Shown here: piece after piece, positions 6,015-13,641 of the stretch
Layout: every line of letters begins with the position of its first letter
How positions within the stretch are numbered: position 1 is the stretch's first letter
Assembly: GCA_030045295.1 (NCBI GenBank)
Contig: JASIGD010000372.1
Coordinates: forward strand, 1 to 14,291
Length of the DNA: 14,291 nucleotides
Direction of reading: 5' to 3'
From: Streptosporangiaceae bacterium
GTDB taxonomy: Bacteria > Actinomycetota > Actinomycetes > Streptosporangiales > Streptosporangiaceae
Made by a program: the position numbers and the translations under genes
Notes under the pieces: generated by a model
The model's input: the letters and a program-made list of their open reading frames with translations, nothing else
Told to the model about the DNA's origin: nothing
Database searches by the model: none

Positions 6015-7721
6015 ATGAGCACCGTTATGGGTCCGGCAAGCGAGGCCGAGGCTCTGAAGATGCTGGCATCGGCGGCGGGTTTCTTGGCCGATGCGGACTG
6101 GGCTCAGGCGCCCGCCGAGGCGCTGGCCGAGTGCCTGCGGGCGCTGGAGCAGGCCGGCGCGGTGGAGGCGGCCGCGCATGCCCGGATGCTCCAGGCGTTT
6201 GACGCCAAGGACGGGCACTTGGCCGACGGGCAACGCAATACCCGCACGTGGCTGGTTCATTGCCTGCGGGTAACCCGGGGCCAGGCCGGCGAGTACGGCG
6301 CGGTGCAGGCGCTGGCGCGGGAGCATCGGCCGCTGCTGGCCGGGCTGCGCGGCGGGCACGTCACCAAGTCCGTTACCTTGCAGCTGGCGAAGTGGACCCG
6401 AGTCATCCCGGCGGAGTACCGAGGGCAGGCCGAGGAGATCTTGGTGGCCGCTTCCCGGGCCGGGGCGGACCTGCGGGCGCTAGCGGCGATCTGCGCGGAG
6501 ATCCGGTCCCGTACCGCCCCGCCTGACCCGGAGGACGAGAACGACCCGCGGCTGGACCGCGCCCTGTCGCTGGAGACCACTCTCGACGGCGCCGGAGTCC
6601 TGCGCGGCGACCTCACCCCCGAGTGCAGTGCCATGGTCCAGGCGGTGCTCGACGCGCTGTCCGCACCGCAGGGCAGGGGGGACCTACGGACCCGCCCGCA
6701 GCGGTACCACGACGCGCTCGCCGAAGCGATGCGTAGGCTGCTGTCCTCCGGGCTGCTGCCGCAGCGGGCGGGCCAACCGGCCAAGGCCCTCGTGCACATC
6801 CATGTCTCCGAGCTGGTCGACCTGGACGCCGGGTCGGTCCTGCAGGACCGGTGGATCGCCGCATACCGGGCCCGGTGGGCCGCGCAGCGGGCGGCCGCGT
6901 CGGTCAGCCCCGGTGACGGCGGGGCATGGCTGGACGGAGACGCGGCCCGCGTCATCGCGTTCGACGCGATGACCATCCCGATAGTCGACGGCGACATCGA
7001 CTTGGGCGCGATCGAAGAGCTGATCGGGCTGTGCGTGCAATTCCACCGGCTCCGTGAGCAGGCCGCCCCAGACACCCGCGGCGCCGATATCGACGGGCGA
7101 AACGTCACCGAAGAACAGGTCGGCACCGGTTCGCAGGACAGCACCGATACCGGCCATGACACGATCGTCCCGGCTGGGCTAGGCGGCGCCGCCGACCGGC
7201 AGGCCGCGCCCGCAGACCGGGCGGCCGAGGTGCTGGCCATGCTCGAGCACCAGATCCTCGGCACCGTCATCAAGGTCGTGTCCGGACCTGGCGGGGTCGC
7301 TTCGTTCTTGCGCAGGTCCCTGCTCGGAAAGGGCCTGAACGGGCCATCCCTGCCGCTGGACGTGGGCCAGACCGATGACATCCCCGTGCACCTACGGCGG
7401 CTGGTAGACCTCCGCGACCAGCACTGCCAGTTCCCCGGGGGCTGCGACCAGCCCGCCGCCGGCTGCGAACCGCATCACGTGGTGCACCGGGCTGATGGCG
7501 GGCGCACCAGCCTGGCCAACCTCACCGACTACTGCCACTGGCACCACCACGTCGTCTTGCACCAGATGGGCTGGGCGCTCACGATGCACCCCGACGGCAC
7601 CAGCCAGGCCAGAAGCCCGGGCGGGAAGATCATCCGCAGCCACGGCCCGCCGTCCTGCCCGGGTAGCCAGCGGACGGAGAAGCTCCAGGACCGTCTCAAC
7701 AAAACCGGTAATCTGCCCTAA
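6015..7721 (+). CDS. DUF222 and HNH endonuclease domain protein (13E12 repeat family)
   Basis: A 568-aa protein from the ATG at 6015, which has a strong GGAGGGAGGTG ribosome-binding site. The N-terminal DUF222 (PF02720) domain covers roughly residues 30-350, with the typical TRTWLVHCLRVTRGQA and LLAGLRGGHVTKSVTLQLAK segments. A low-complexity acidic linker follows, then the C-terminal HNH domain at about 465-520. It contains HCQFPGGCDQP (zinc-type cysteines), EPHHVVHRADGGRTSLANL (the His pair and the Asn) and CHWHHHVVLH. HNH proteins of this type are the REP13E12-like elements of actinobacteria. They usually occur in several copies per genome and behave like selfish or mobile elements. Biochemical activity is mostly inferred: metal-dependent DNA cleavage. 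It is the second HNH nuclease in a row, but is not related to the first. No terminal repeats were found around it. Confidence 0.93.
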   Translation: MSTVMGPASEAEALKMLASAAGFLADADWAQAPAEALAECLRALEQAGAVEAAAHARMLQAFDAKDGHLADGQRNTRTWLVHCLRVTRGQAGEYGAVQALAREHRPLLAGLRGGHVTKSVTLQLAKWTRVIPAEYRGQAEEILVAASRAGADLRALAAICAEIRSRTAPPDPEDENDPRLDRALSLETTLDGAGVLRGDLTPECSAMVQAVLDALSAPQGRGDLRTRPQRYHDALAEAMRRLLSSGLLPQRAGQPAKALVHIHVSELVDLDAGSVLQDRWIAAYRARWAAQRAAASVSPGDGGAWLDGDAARVIAFDAMTIPIVDGDIDLGAIEELIGLCVQFHRLREQAAPDTRGADIDGRNVTEEQVGTGSQDSTDTGHDTIVPAGLGGAADRQAAPADRAAEVLAMLEHQILGTVIKVVSGPGGVASFLRRSLLGKGLNGPSLPLDVGQTDDIPVHLRRLVDLRDQHCQFPGGCDQPAAGCEPHHVVHRADGGRTSLANLTDYCHWHHHVVLHQMGWALTMHPDGTSQARSPGGKIIRSHGPPSCPGSQRTEKLQDRLNKTGNLP

Positions 7722-7774
7722 CGGCAGGCCGTCGAGGGTGCGCGTTGTTCCACCGCCGGGCTGTGGCGAGCCGG

Positions 7775-7780
7775 TAGCGT
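7775..7780 (+). promoter_or_regulatory. TANNNT -10 box for a leaderless pRiA4b-family gene
   Basis: TAGCGT ends 6 nt before the ATG at 7787, and no Shine-Dalgarno sequence precedes it. This is the geometry of a leaderless actinobacterial transcript. The -35 region is not convincing (a TTGTTC at 7745-7750 is 24 bp away, too far). Confidence 0.45.
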
Positions 7781-7786
7781 GGCTCC

Positions 7787-9367
7787 ATGACACGAGGCGG
7801 CGCGTCCGGCGATCCCCCGGCAGGTCCGGATGTACCCGAGGACGTGATACGTAAGCTCACAGAGCTGATGGCCGGAATGAGCCCAGCAGAGCATCGAGAG
7901 ATGGCGCGGAATCTGACGGCCGTCGCGGTACCTGAAGCGGATCCGTTTGCCCAACCGGCACCGCCATCTCGCCGACGTCCGCGCCGGTCCGACGTTGTGA
8001 CCTATCGCGTGCGCGTCGACTTGCAGCAGACCAGGCCTCCGCTGTGGCGACGGCTGGAGCTGTCATCGGACCTGTTCCTCGACGAGGTACACGGGGTTAT
8101 CCAGCTGGCGTTCGGCTGGGATGACTCGCATCTGCACGAGTTTGGTTCAGGCCCGGGCCTCTATAATCGGGAGACCGAGCTCTACCTGTGCGCTTATCAG
8201 GTGGAGGAGGGCGATACCGGCGTTCCCGAGGAACAGGTTCGCCTCGATGAGGTCCTGGCCGACGTGGGTGACAAGCTCCACTACCTCTATGATTTCGGCG
8301 ACGACTGGCATCATGTCCTCAAGCTCGAGGCCATCATCACCAGGACGGACCGGTCTCCGCGCGCGGTATGCACGGGTGGCCGACGGGACGGCCCGCCAGA
8401 AGACTGCGGCGGCGTATACGCCTACGAACTGATATCGGCGGCCACCGACCCGGCGCACCCCGATCATGCGGAGGCCGTTGTCGAGTTCGAGCGTATTTTC
8501 GGCGATGAGCTAGAGCCGGGCGCATTTGAGACGACTTGCCTCGATGTCGACGAAATCAACGCGGCCCTGGCCGCCGAGTTCCCGGCCGACACCGCGTCAG
8601 GCCGCGATCGCGACGAGTCGGGGTCGGCGGGCAGTCTTCCCGAGCCAGTCGGTGAGCTGGTCGCTGCCATCCGGTACCCGGCAGCCCGCCGGGAGCTGCG
8701 GCGCATGCTCGACGCCGCCGACCTGGATCAGCCGGTACTCATCGATGCCGCGATCGCGGCCCGGATGGTCCGTCCGTATTCCTGGCTGCTAGACCGCGTG
8801 GGTGCCGACGGCATCAAGCTGACCGGAGCCGGTTACCTCCCGCCGGTCCACGTCGAGGCCGCCGTCGCCGAACTGGGCCTGGACGAGGAATGGATCGGCA
8901 AGTTCAACCGGGAAGTCCAGACCCTGCCCGTGCTGCATCTGCGTGAATCAGCGACGAAGATGGGACTGCTCCGCAAGCACCGCGGGATGCTTCTGGCCAC
9001 TTCCCGCGGCCGCACCCTGCGCGGTGATCCGGCCGGGCTGTGGTGGCACCTGGCAGAACGGATGCCACCCAGGTCCAGCGACCGCTGCGAGACCGAGGCC
9101 GGACTTCTATTGCTCGCTGCGGTGGCCGCGCGGGTGGACGGCGACGTGGACGCGGTACTGGCTCGCCTGCTCGGCGCGATCGGCTGGATCAGCGGCGACG
9201 GCACCGAACTAACCGGATGGGCGGCTGCCCGTGCCGCCTGGGACACCAGGACCGTGCTCCGCAGGCTCGGCGCCCTGAGCCACGACCGGCGCGGTCTCGG
9301 GCCGGGGGAACCGACCCAAGAAGGAGCCGCCTTCGCCCGTGCCGCCCTCCGCACCTGGCCAAGCTAG
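7787..9367 (+). CDS. Plasmid pRiA4b ORF-3 family protein with long C-terminal extension
   Basis: A 526-aa soluble protein. Residues about 70-265 form the PRiA4_ORF3 domain (PF07929, also found as IS1096 TnpR-like). It begins VVTYRVRVDLQQTRPPLWRR, includes LHEFG, and has the hallmark YDFGDDWHH at 168-176 and GGRRDGPPEDCGG at 197-209. The domain's molecular role is not established. The N-terminal 60 residues are helical and then Pro-rich. From about 285 to the end lies a second all-helical region (for example RKHRGMLLATSRGRTLRGDP and a repeat of winged-helix-like pieces) of about 240 residues, which I cannot assign. The gene is separated from the DUF222-HNH gene by 65 bases and ends convergently with the P450 gene. 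Despite the mobile-element association of the domain, no IS ends are seen. Confidence 0.88.
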   Translation: MTRGGASGDPPAGPDVPEDVIRKLTELMAGMSPAEHREMARNLTAVAVPEADPFAQPAPPSRRRPRRSDVVTYRVRVDLQQTRPPLWRRLELSSDLFLDEVHGVIQLAFGWDDSHLHEFGSGPGLYNRETELYLCAYQVEEGDTGVPEEQVRLDEVLADVGDKLHYLYDFGDDWHHVLKLEAIITRTDRSPRAVCTGGRRDGPPEDCGGVYAYELISAATDPAHPDHAEAVVEFERIFGDELEPGAFETTCLDVDEINAALAAEFPADTASGRDRDESGSAGSLPEPVGELVAAIRYPAARRELRRMLDAADLDQPVLIDAAIAARMVRPYSWLLDRVGADGIKLTGAGYLPPVHVEAAVAELGLDEEWIGKFNREVQTLPVLHLRESATKMGLLRKHRGMLLATSRGRTLRGDPAGLWWHLAERMPPRSSDRCETEAGLLLLAAVAARVDGDVDAVLARLLGAIGWISGDGTELTGWAAARAAWDTRTVLRRLGALSHDRRGLGPGEPTQEGAAFARAALRTWPS

Positions 9368-9444
9368 GGCCGCCTGCTGGACGCTTTACCCTGCTGGGGG
9401 TCCCTGCCTGAGGTCGAGGCCGTGCTCGAAGCGCCGCCGGGCAC

Positions 9445-10680
9445 TCAGAACTGGCAGGGCATGCGCTTGATGCCATTGATGAAGCTGGACAGCAGCCGGT
9501 CGGGCTCGCCGGCGGTGATGTCGGGGACTCGGGTGAACAGTTCGCGGAGCATCACGGTGAGCTCCCGGCGGGCGAGGTGGGCGCCCAGGCAGTAGTGCGG
9601 CCCGGCCGCGCCGAATCCGACGTGCGGGTTCGGCGCGCGCGTGACGTCGAACCGCTCAGGGTCGACGAACACCGCCTCGTCGCGGTTGGCTGAGTAGTAG
9701 AACAGCACCACCTTGTCGCCCTCGCGGTAGTCCTGCCCGTTCATGGCGTAGTCCTGGGTGAGGGTCCGCCGCATGAACAAGACCGGCGAGGCGTAACGCA
9801 CGATCTCCTCGACCGCCCCGCCGACCTGGTTCTCCAGGTCAGCGAGCAGTAGCGCGCGCTGTTCGGGGAATTCGGTAAACAGCATGAGCGCGTGCGACAG
9901 CGCGTTGCGGGTGGTTTCGTTGCCCGCTACCACCAGCAGGATGAAGAACGAGGCGAGTTCGGCGCTGGTCAGCTGTTCCCCGTCGATGTTCGCGGTCACC
10001 AGCGCGGAGACCAGGTCATCCGCGGGTGCTTCGGCGCGGGCGGCGGCCAGGCTGGTGACCAGATCGGCGAGCGCCTGCCCGGCGCCGAGTAGCTGGGTGA
10101 CCGCTTGGTTGAGATCCTCGCTGAGGAATTCCGGGTCCGCCCCGGACAAGATGATGTTGGTGTTGGCCAGGACCATCTCGTACCGATCGCCGGGGATGCC
10201 CATCATGTCGCAGATGATCTTCAGCGGCAGCCTGGCCGCGACGTGCTGCACGAAGTCGCACGGCCCGGTTACCAGCAGGTCATCCACGATCGCGGTGGCG
10301 GCGCGGCGCACGTCATCTTCGAACTTCGCGACCAGCCGCGGGCTGAACGCGCGGGAGACGATCCGCCGCAGCCGGGCGTGCCGTGGGTCGTCAATGTTGA
10401 TCATCGAGCCGAAGTACTCATTGAACTCGACCGGCAGGTCCGCGATGCTGGTAGCGCCCTTCCCTGAGCAGAAGATCTGCGGGTGCCGACTCGCCTCGAC
10501 CACGTCCGCGTGCCGGACCAGGGCGTAGTATCCCGGGCCTTTCTCGCTGAACGGGACCTCGGGCTCTTCGAAGAACGCAGGTCGCTGCTGCGCCCGCAGC
10601 AGCGCGAAGGCAGCCGCCCGGTCGGCGAGCGGCAGGCCCCAGAACTCGGTGTCCGACAGATCTATCCCGGCAACAGTCAT
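9445..10680 (-). CDS. Cytochrome P450, CYP124-like
   Basis: A 411-aa soluble haem monooxygenase. Landmarks are complete. The I-helix oxygen-activating motif is AGNETT at 252-257, the ExxR pair is E292/R295, and the haem loop FGAAGPHYCLGAH carries the ligand Cys364. The sequence around EYFGSMINIDDPRHARLRRI, IICDMMGIP, SFFILLVVAGNETTRNA and FMRRTLTQD is strongly reminiscent of CYP124, the omega-hydroxylase of methyl-branched lipids and cholesterol-derived side chains in mycobacteria. Substrate is inferred only from this likeness. Electrons would come from a ferredoxin and reductase, which are not in the window. The ATG at 10680 has GGAAGG about 7 nt upstream. The gene diverges from the F420-dependent oxidoreductase gene and shares a 172-bp regulatory region holding several inverted repeats. 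Confidence 0.93.
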   Translation of the reverse strand: MTVAGIDLSDTEFWGLPLADRAAAFALLRAQQRPAFFEEPEVPFSEKGPGYYALVRHADVVEASRHPQIFCSGKGATSIADLPVEFNEYFGSMINIDDPRHARLRRIVSRAFSPRLVAKFEDDVRRAATAIVDDLLVTGPCDFVQHVAARLPLKIICDMMGIPGDRYEMVLANTNIILSGADPEFLSEDLNQAVTQLLGAGQALADLVTSLAAARAEAPADDLVSALVTANIDGEQLTSAELASFFILLVVAGNETTRNALSHALMLFTEFPEQRALLLADLENQVGGAVEEIVRYASPVLFMRRTLTQDYAMNGQDYREGDKVVLFYYSANRDEAVFVDPERFDVTRAPNPHVGFGAAGPHYCLGAHLARRELTVMLRELFTRVPDITAGEPDRLLSSFINGIKRMPCQF

Positions 10681-10701
10681 GCCGACGCCTTCCGCGAGAA
10701 T

Positions 10702-10734
10702 GTGGTTCTACTTCACCACGCATGCTGCGGCATG
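10702..10734. promoter_or_regulatory. Two adjacent inverted repeats upstream of the P450 start
   Basis: GTGGT-N8-ACCAC (10702-10719) lies one base away from CATGC-TGCG-GCATG (10721-10734). Both dyads are perfect in their arms. They fall 22-54 bases upstream of the P450 ATG, where an operator or a leader structure would be expected. A third dyad, TGGCC-N5-GGCCA, lies at 10799-10813 near the promoter of the divergent gene. No regulator gene is adjacent. Confidence 0.4.
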
Positions 10735-10839
10735 ACCATAGCCGACGTTAACCGATCACCGGTCAGCGTTATCTGGGTGAACGGTTCGCACGTCAACTTG
10801 GCCCTGGTGGCCAGGACGTCACGCGGATGAGGTCACACC

Positions 10840-10845
10840 TAGGCT
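10840..10845 (+). promoter_or_regulatory. TANNNT -10 box for a leaderless LLM oxidoreductase gene
   Basis: TAGGCT ends 7 nt before the ATG at 10853, with no Shine-Dalgarno sequence. This geometry fits transcription starting at the start codon. The region 17 bp upstream reads CGTCAC, a poor -35. Confidence 0.5.
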
Positions 10846-10852
10846 TGGTCGC

Positions 10853-11686
10853 ATGGACACGGGCGTAGCGATCTTCCCGACCCACGACGCCATCGCGCCT
10901 GCCGAGATGGCGCGGCTGGCCGAGGAACGGGGCCACGAGTCGCTGTTCTTCCCTGAGCACACGCACATCCCGGCCAGCAGACAGTCACCGTACCCCCGCG
11001 GAAGCGAGCTGCCGCGCAGGTACGCGCATACCTTTGACCTATTTGTGGCGGTGACCGCGGCAGTGACGGCCACCTCGCGGCTACGGGTCGGCTCAGGCAT
11101 CTGCCTGCTGGTCGAGCGTGATCCGATCATCACCGCCAAGGAGGTGGCCAGCGTCGACTACCTGTCCGGCGGGCGGTTCGAGTTCGGCGTCGGCGCGGGC
11201 TGGAACCGGGAGGAGATGGCCAATCACGGCACCGACCCGCGACGGCGAATGGCGATCCTGCGGGAACGGGTTGAGGCGGTGAAGGAGATCTGGACGCACG
11301 ACGAAGCCAGCTACGCGGGTAACTATGTCGCGTTTGAGCGGATCTGGTCCTGGCCGAAGCCGGCGCAGCGGCCGCACCCGCCGGTACTGGTCGGCGGGAA
11401 CGGGCCGGGCGTGCTGGACCGCGTGCTGGCGTTCGGCGATGCGTGGTTCCCCAATCACGCTCCTGAGGGCATCCTGGACCGGGCAGCGGAACTGCGGGCG
11501 CGGGCCGACCGGCCGGTCGCGCTCATGGTCATGGGCGTTCCGGCTGAGGCCGAGGTGCTGGAATCCTACGCGGCAGCCGGATTCCAACGTGCGGTGCACT
11601 GGCTCCCCTCGGCTGGGTGCGGCCCAGTCGAGCGCGCCCTGGATCGCTACGAGGCGGCCATCGCGGAATGGCACGGCGAACAGTGA
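10853..11686 (+). CDS. F420-dependent LLM class oxidoreductase (TIGR03619-like)
   Basis: A 277-aa protein with the luciferase-like monooxygenase TIM-barrel signature. It opens with a strand (DTGVAIFPT) and EERGHESLFFPEHTHIP, and continues with RLRVGSGICLLVERDP at residues 76-91. It then has AKEVASVDYLSGGRFEFGVG at 95-114, GAGWNREEM and PPVLVGGNGPGVLDRVLAFGD. The GGRFEFGVGAGW and VGGNGP segments are typical of actinobacterial coenzyme F420-using members of the TIGR03619 type, which lack the extra insertion of true luciferases. Substrate unknown. It diverges from the P450, so both may act on related hydrophobic compounds. After the TGA stop the same frame continues for 17 sensible codons to a second TGA at 11738-11740, which may be a former C-terminus. 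Confidence 0.9.
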   Translation: MDTGVAIFPTHDAIAPAEMARLAEERGHESLFFPEHTHIPASRQSPYPRGSELPRRYAHTFDLFVAVTAAVTATSRLRVGSGICLLVERDPIITAKEVASVDYLSGGRFEFGVGAGWNREEMANHGTDPRRRMAILRERVEAVKEIWTHDEASYAGNYVAFERIWSWPKPAQRPHPPVLVGGNGPGVLDRVLAFGDAWFPNHAPEGILDRAAELRARADRPVALMVMGVPAEAEVLESYAAAGFQRAVHWLPSAGCGPVERALDRYEAAIAEWHGEQ

Positions 11687-11793
11687 CTGGCTCCCGAGCA
11701 GACGCTGGCGGAGATGGACGAGACCGCGGAAATAATCTGACCCGCAAGGCTCGCGGTCCTGATCAGGGGCCTGACCGGATGAGGAGCTGAATC

Positions 11794-12120
11794 ATGAGCG
11801 AACTTGACGTCATTGTCATCCATATCCGTGCTGAGCAGGCCGCCGAGTACGAGCGCCTGTTCGCCGAACGGGAGCTGCCGCGCTGGCGCGAGTACAAGGC
11901 CCGCGGCGCGTTCACCAGCGCCCGGATCTCCCGTGTGGCGTTCGGCACAGACCGGCGCGAGGACGTGATCAAGTACGTCATCGCGGTGGAGGTCCCCAGT
12001 CACGCCGAGCACAGCGAGCACGACGCGGATCCGGGCTTCCAGGAATTCAACCGTCTCGCCGACATGCTGCAGCCTGAGGAGCCGCTGGTGTACGGCGGAG
12101 AGGTACTGCACGCGGTCTGA
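11794..12120 (+). CDS. Small hypothetical protein, likely dimeric alpha/beta barrel
   Basis: A 108-aa protein from the ATG at 11794, with GAGGAG about 8 nt upstream. It begins with a strand (ELDVIVIHIRA), then a helix (EQAAEYERLFAERELPRWRE). A middle strand pair follows (ARISRVAFGTDRREDVIKYV, then IAVEVPSHAEHSEHD), then the PGFQEFNRLADMLQP helix and a last strand (LVYGGEVLHAV). This split beta-alpha-beta order with a D-x-GF-x-x-F motif is that of ferredoxin-like dimeric alpha/beta-barrel proteins (ABM/EthD/YCII types). I cannot place it in one named family. Following the LLM oxidoreductase on the same strand with 107 bases between them, it could belong to the same transcript. Confidence 0.75.
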   Translation: MSELDVIVIHIRAEQAAEYERLFAERELPRWREYKARGAFTSARISRVAFGTDRREDVIKYVIAVEVPSHAEHSEHDADPGFQEFNRLADMLQPEEPLVYGGEVLHAV

Positions 12121-12172
12121 CCCTGACGAGGGCGGGATGGCTCAAGTTGAGGCTCGCGAGCACTTACAGGGT
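12120..12172. terminator. Nested inverted repeats between convergent genes
   Basis: ACCCTG at 12120-12125 pairs with CAGGGT at 12167-12172. Between them lie two further dyads, CTCAAGTTGAG (12141-12151) and the perfect palindrome GCTCGCGAGC (12152-12161). The outer arms overlap the ends of the two converging genes. The structure is symmetrical and could stop transcription from both sides, but no T-run is present. Confidence 0.35.
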
Positions 12173-13207
12173 GGGCGAGAGCCCGAAGGCTGGGAACAGA
12201 CCGGCGTCGAACGTGGTGATCTCCGCGATGGCACCCGCCTCGATCCGCATGACGTCCAGCTTCAACGCGCGGAACCCGCTGTCGCCGGGTCGGCGGAGGT
12301 AGCTGGCGGCCGCCGGCATCCGGTTCGCTCCCACCTGGATCAGACGCCACTCGCCCATCGCGACGGCCTCGGCCATCAGCGGCCTGATCGCGTCCGCGCC
12401 GTCAAAGCACCACGGGGAGGGCGGCATGGTAATCCGGATGTCCCGGGCGGCGATGGCGATGGCGGCAGCGGCGTCGAGCCGCTCGTGCGCGTCGATGAAC
12501 TGCTCGAGCAGCGCGCGCTCCTCGGCGCTCGGTTCCTGAGCAGACCATTCGGCGCGGCGGGGCGGCAAATGCGATTGCAGCCTGGCCCGAGCGCGCTGCA
12601 CGGCGCTGTTGGCGGCGGCGACGCTGGTACCAAGGGCCGAGGCAGTCTCGCTGGCGGGCCAGCCGAGCACGTCGCGGGCGATCAGGGCCGCGCGCTGCCT
12701 CGGCGGTAGCACCTGCAACGCGGCGAGGAAGGCGAGCGAGATGGTCTCCCGCTCGATGGCGACCGCCTCCGGCCCTTCCTCGCCTGGCGCGGCCTGGTCG
12801 AGGAGCAGGTCCGGATAAGGCTGGATCCACGGCACTTCGGCGAACGAGCGCATGCCGGCTGCCCGCCGGGCGTTGTGCCGGAGCATGTCGAGGCAGACGT
12901 TTGTCGCGATCCGGTACAGCCAGCCGCGGAACTGCGAACCGCCCGCGAAGGTCGACCGGCTGCGCCAGGCGTTCAGGAAGGTCTCCTGCACCGCGTCCTC
13001 GGCCTCGTCGAACGAGGCGAGCATCCGGTAGCAGTGCACGTGCAGCTCACGCCGGTGGCGTTCGGTGAGGGCGGTGAACGCGGGCTCGTCACCCGCGATC
13101 GCCGCGTGCACGATCTCCTCGACGCCGACCACCTGGTCAGCGCGGTCCACGGCTGGCCTTGCTCCGGTCGACCTCCCGCAGGATCCTGGTTCAAGCTGGT
13201 AGTCCAT
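12164..13207 (-). CDS. ECF-type sigma-70 factor with C-terminal SnoaL-like domain
   Basis: A 347-aa RNA polymerase sigma factor. Residues about 43-113 are sigma region 2, including FDEAEDAVQETFLNAWRS and the -10-recognition segment FRGWLYRIATNVCLDMLR. Residues about 160-213 are region 4, with the helix-turn-helix LPPRQRAALIARDVLGWPAS then ETASALGTSVAAANSAVQRA. From about 230 to 340 a SnoaL-like domain follows (FIDAHERLDAAAAI then DIRITMPPSPWCFDGADAI). This architecture, with the MPP-x-W-x-x-G-x-x-A-I pattern, is that of the SigG/TIGR02960 sort of actinobacterial ECF sigma factors, which are thought to be regulated through the fused domain rather than by an anti-sigma factor. No anti-sigma gene is adjacent. 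The ATG at 13207 has GAGGAGA upstream. The first 28 residues look unstructured. Confidence 0.92.
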   Translation of the reverse strand: MDYQLEPGSCGRSTGARPAVDRADQVVGVEEIVHAAIAGDEPAFTALTERHRRELHVHCYRMLASFDEAEDAVQETFLNAWRSRSTFAGGSQFRGWLYRIATNVCLDMLRHNARRAAGMRSFAEVPWIQPYPDLLLDQAAPGEEGPEAVAIERETISLAFLAALQVLPPRQRAALIARDVLGWPASETASALGTSVAAANSAVQRARARLQSHLPPRRAEWSAQEPSAEERALLEQFIDAHERLDAAAAIAIAARDIRITMPPSPWCFDGADAIRPLMAEAVAMGEWRLIQVGANRMPAAASYLRRPGDSGFRALKLDVMRIEAGAIAEITTFDAGLFPAFGLSPTL

Positions 13208-13277
13208 GTCTCAGTCTCCTCGGCAGGTATCGGCCGGTCGCCGATTCTCAACCTTGAAACGGAGCTCGGCGGACAAA

Positions 13278-13297
13278 CTCATCGGTACCGCGATGAG
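13278..13297 (-). terminator. Rho-independent terminator behind the GNAT gene
   Basis: A perfect 7-bp stem, CTCATCG / CGATGAG, with a 6-nt loop. On the minus strand it is followed by TTTGTCC. It starts 6 bases after the GNAT stop (13304) and separates that gene from the sigma gene, so the sigma gene probably has its own promoter between 13208 and 13277. Confidence 0.65.
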
Positions 13298-13303
13298 CGC
13301 CGG

Positions 13304-13609
13304 TCAGAGATCGAAGTTCACCCGCTTATCCGCTGGGACCAGATCCGCGTACGCGGGGTTATCGGCGATCCAGCTCCGCACGAACGGGCAGTAGGGCAGC
13401 ACGGCCAGGTGCCGCTCCCGGGCAAAGTCGAGGCTGGACTGGACGAGATGACTGGCGACGCCCTGGCCGCGGAACCGGTTCTCGGTCTGAGTGTGCAAGA
13501 ACGCCATCGTGCTGTCGCGCAGCCGGTAGTCGATGAACCCGGCGATTTGGCCGTCGGCGTAGATCTCGAACCGCTCCAATTCCGGGTTGTCGGCGACCCG
13601 CAGCTCCAT
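13304..13609 (-). CDS. GNAT-like N-acetyltransferase (Acetyltransf_CG type)
   Basis: A 101-aa protein. The ATG at 13609 has CCGGAGGTG at about 5 nt upstream, which fixes the start. Longer open frame to 13777 is unconvincing. The order is a first strand (ELRVADNPELERFEIYADGQ), a strand pair (IAGFIDYRLRDSTMAFLHTQ), then the acetyl-CoA pyrophosphate loop NRFRGQGVASHLVQSSLDFA, and a strand-helix-strand tail with LPYCPFVRSWIADNPAYADL. This is the compact family PF14542 (YjdJ-like), about 90-100 residues, whose substrates are unknown. The gene sits between sortase and sigma genes on the same strand, with a terminator behind it. A TATCCT (minus strand, 13642-13647) lies about 33 bases before the start and may be its -10. 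Confidence 0.9.
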   Translation of the reverse strand: MELRVADNPELERFEIYADGQIAGFIDYRLRDSTMAFLHTQTENRFRGQGVASHLVQSSLDFARERHLAVLPYCPFVRSWIADNPAYADLVPADKRVNFDL

Positions 13610-13641
13610 CGCACCTCCGGGGATCAAGCTAGCTGTGCCCC

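Noticed and set aside
6257..7381. Long open frame (374 codons) on the minus strand
   Set aside because: It lies opposite the DUF222-HNH gene. Its translation is Ser/Arg/Ala/Pro-rich without domains, as expected for the antisense of high-GC coding DNA.
7722..9367. IS1096-type transposon, suggested by the TnpR-like domain
   Set aside because: No transposase gene, terminal inverted repeats or target duplications were visible.
9445..12120. Secondary-metabolite gene cluster
   Set aside because: Only a P450 and an F420-dependent enzyme are present. No core synthase, transporter or pathway regulator is in the window, so the claim would be unsupported.
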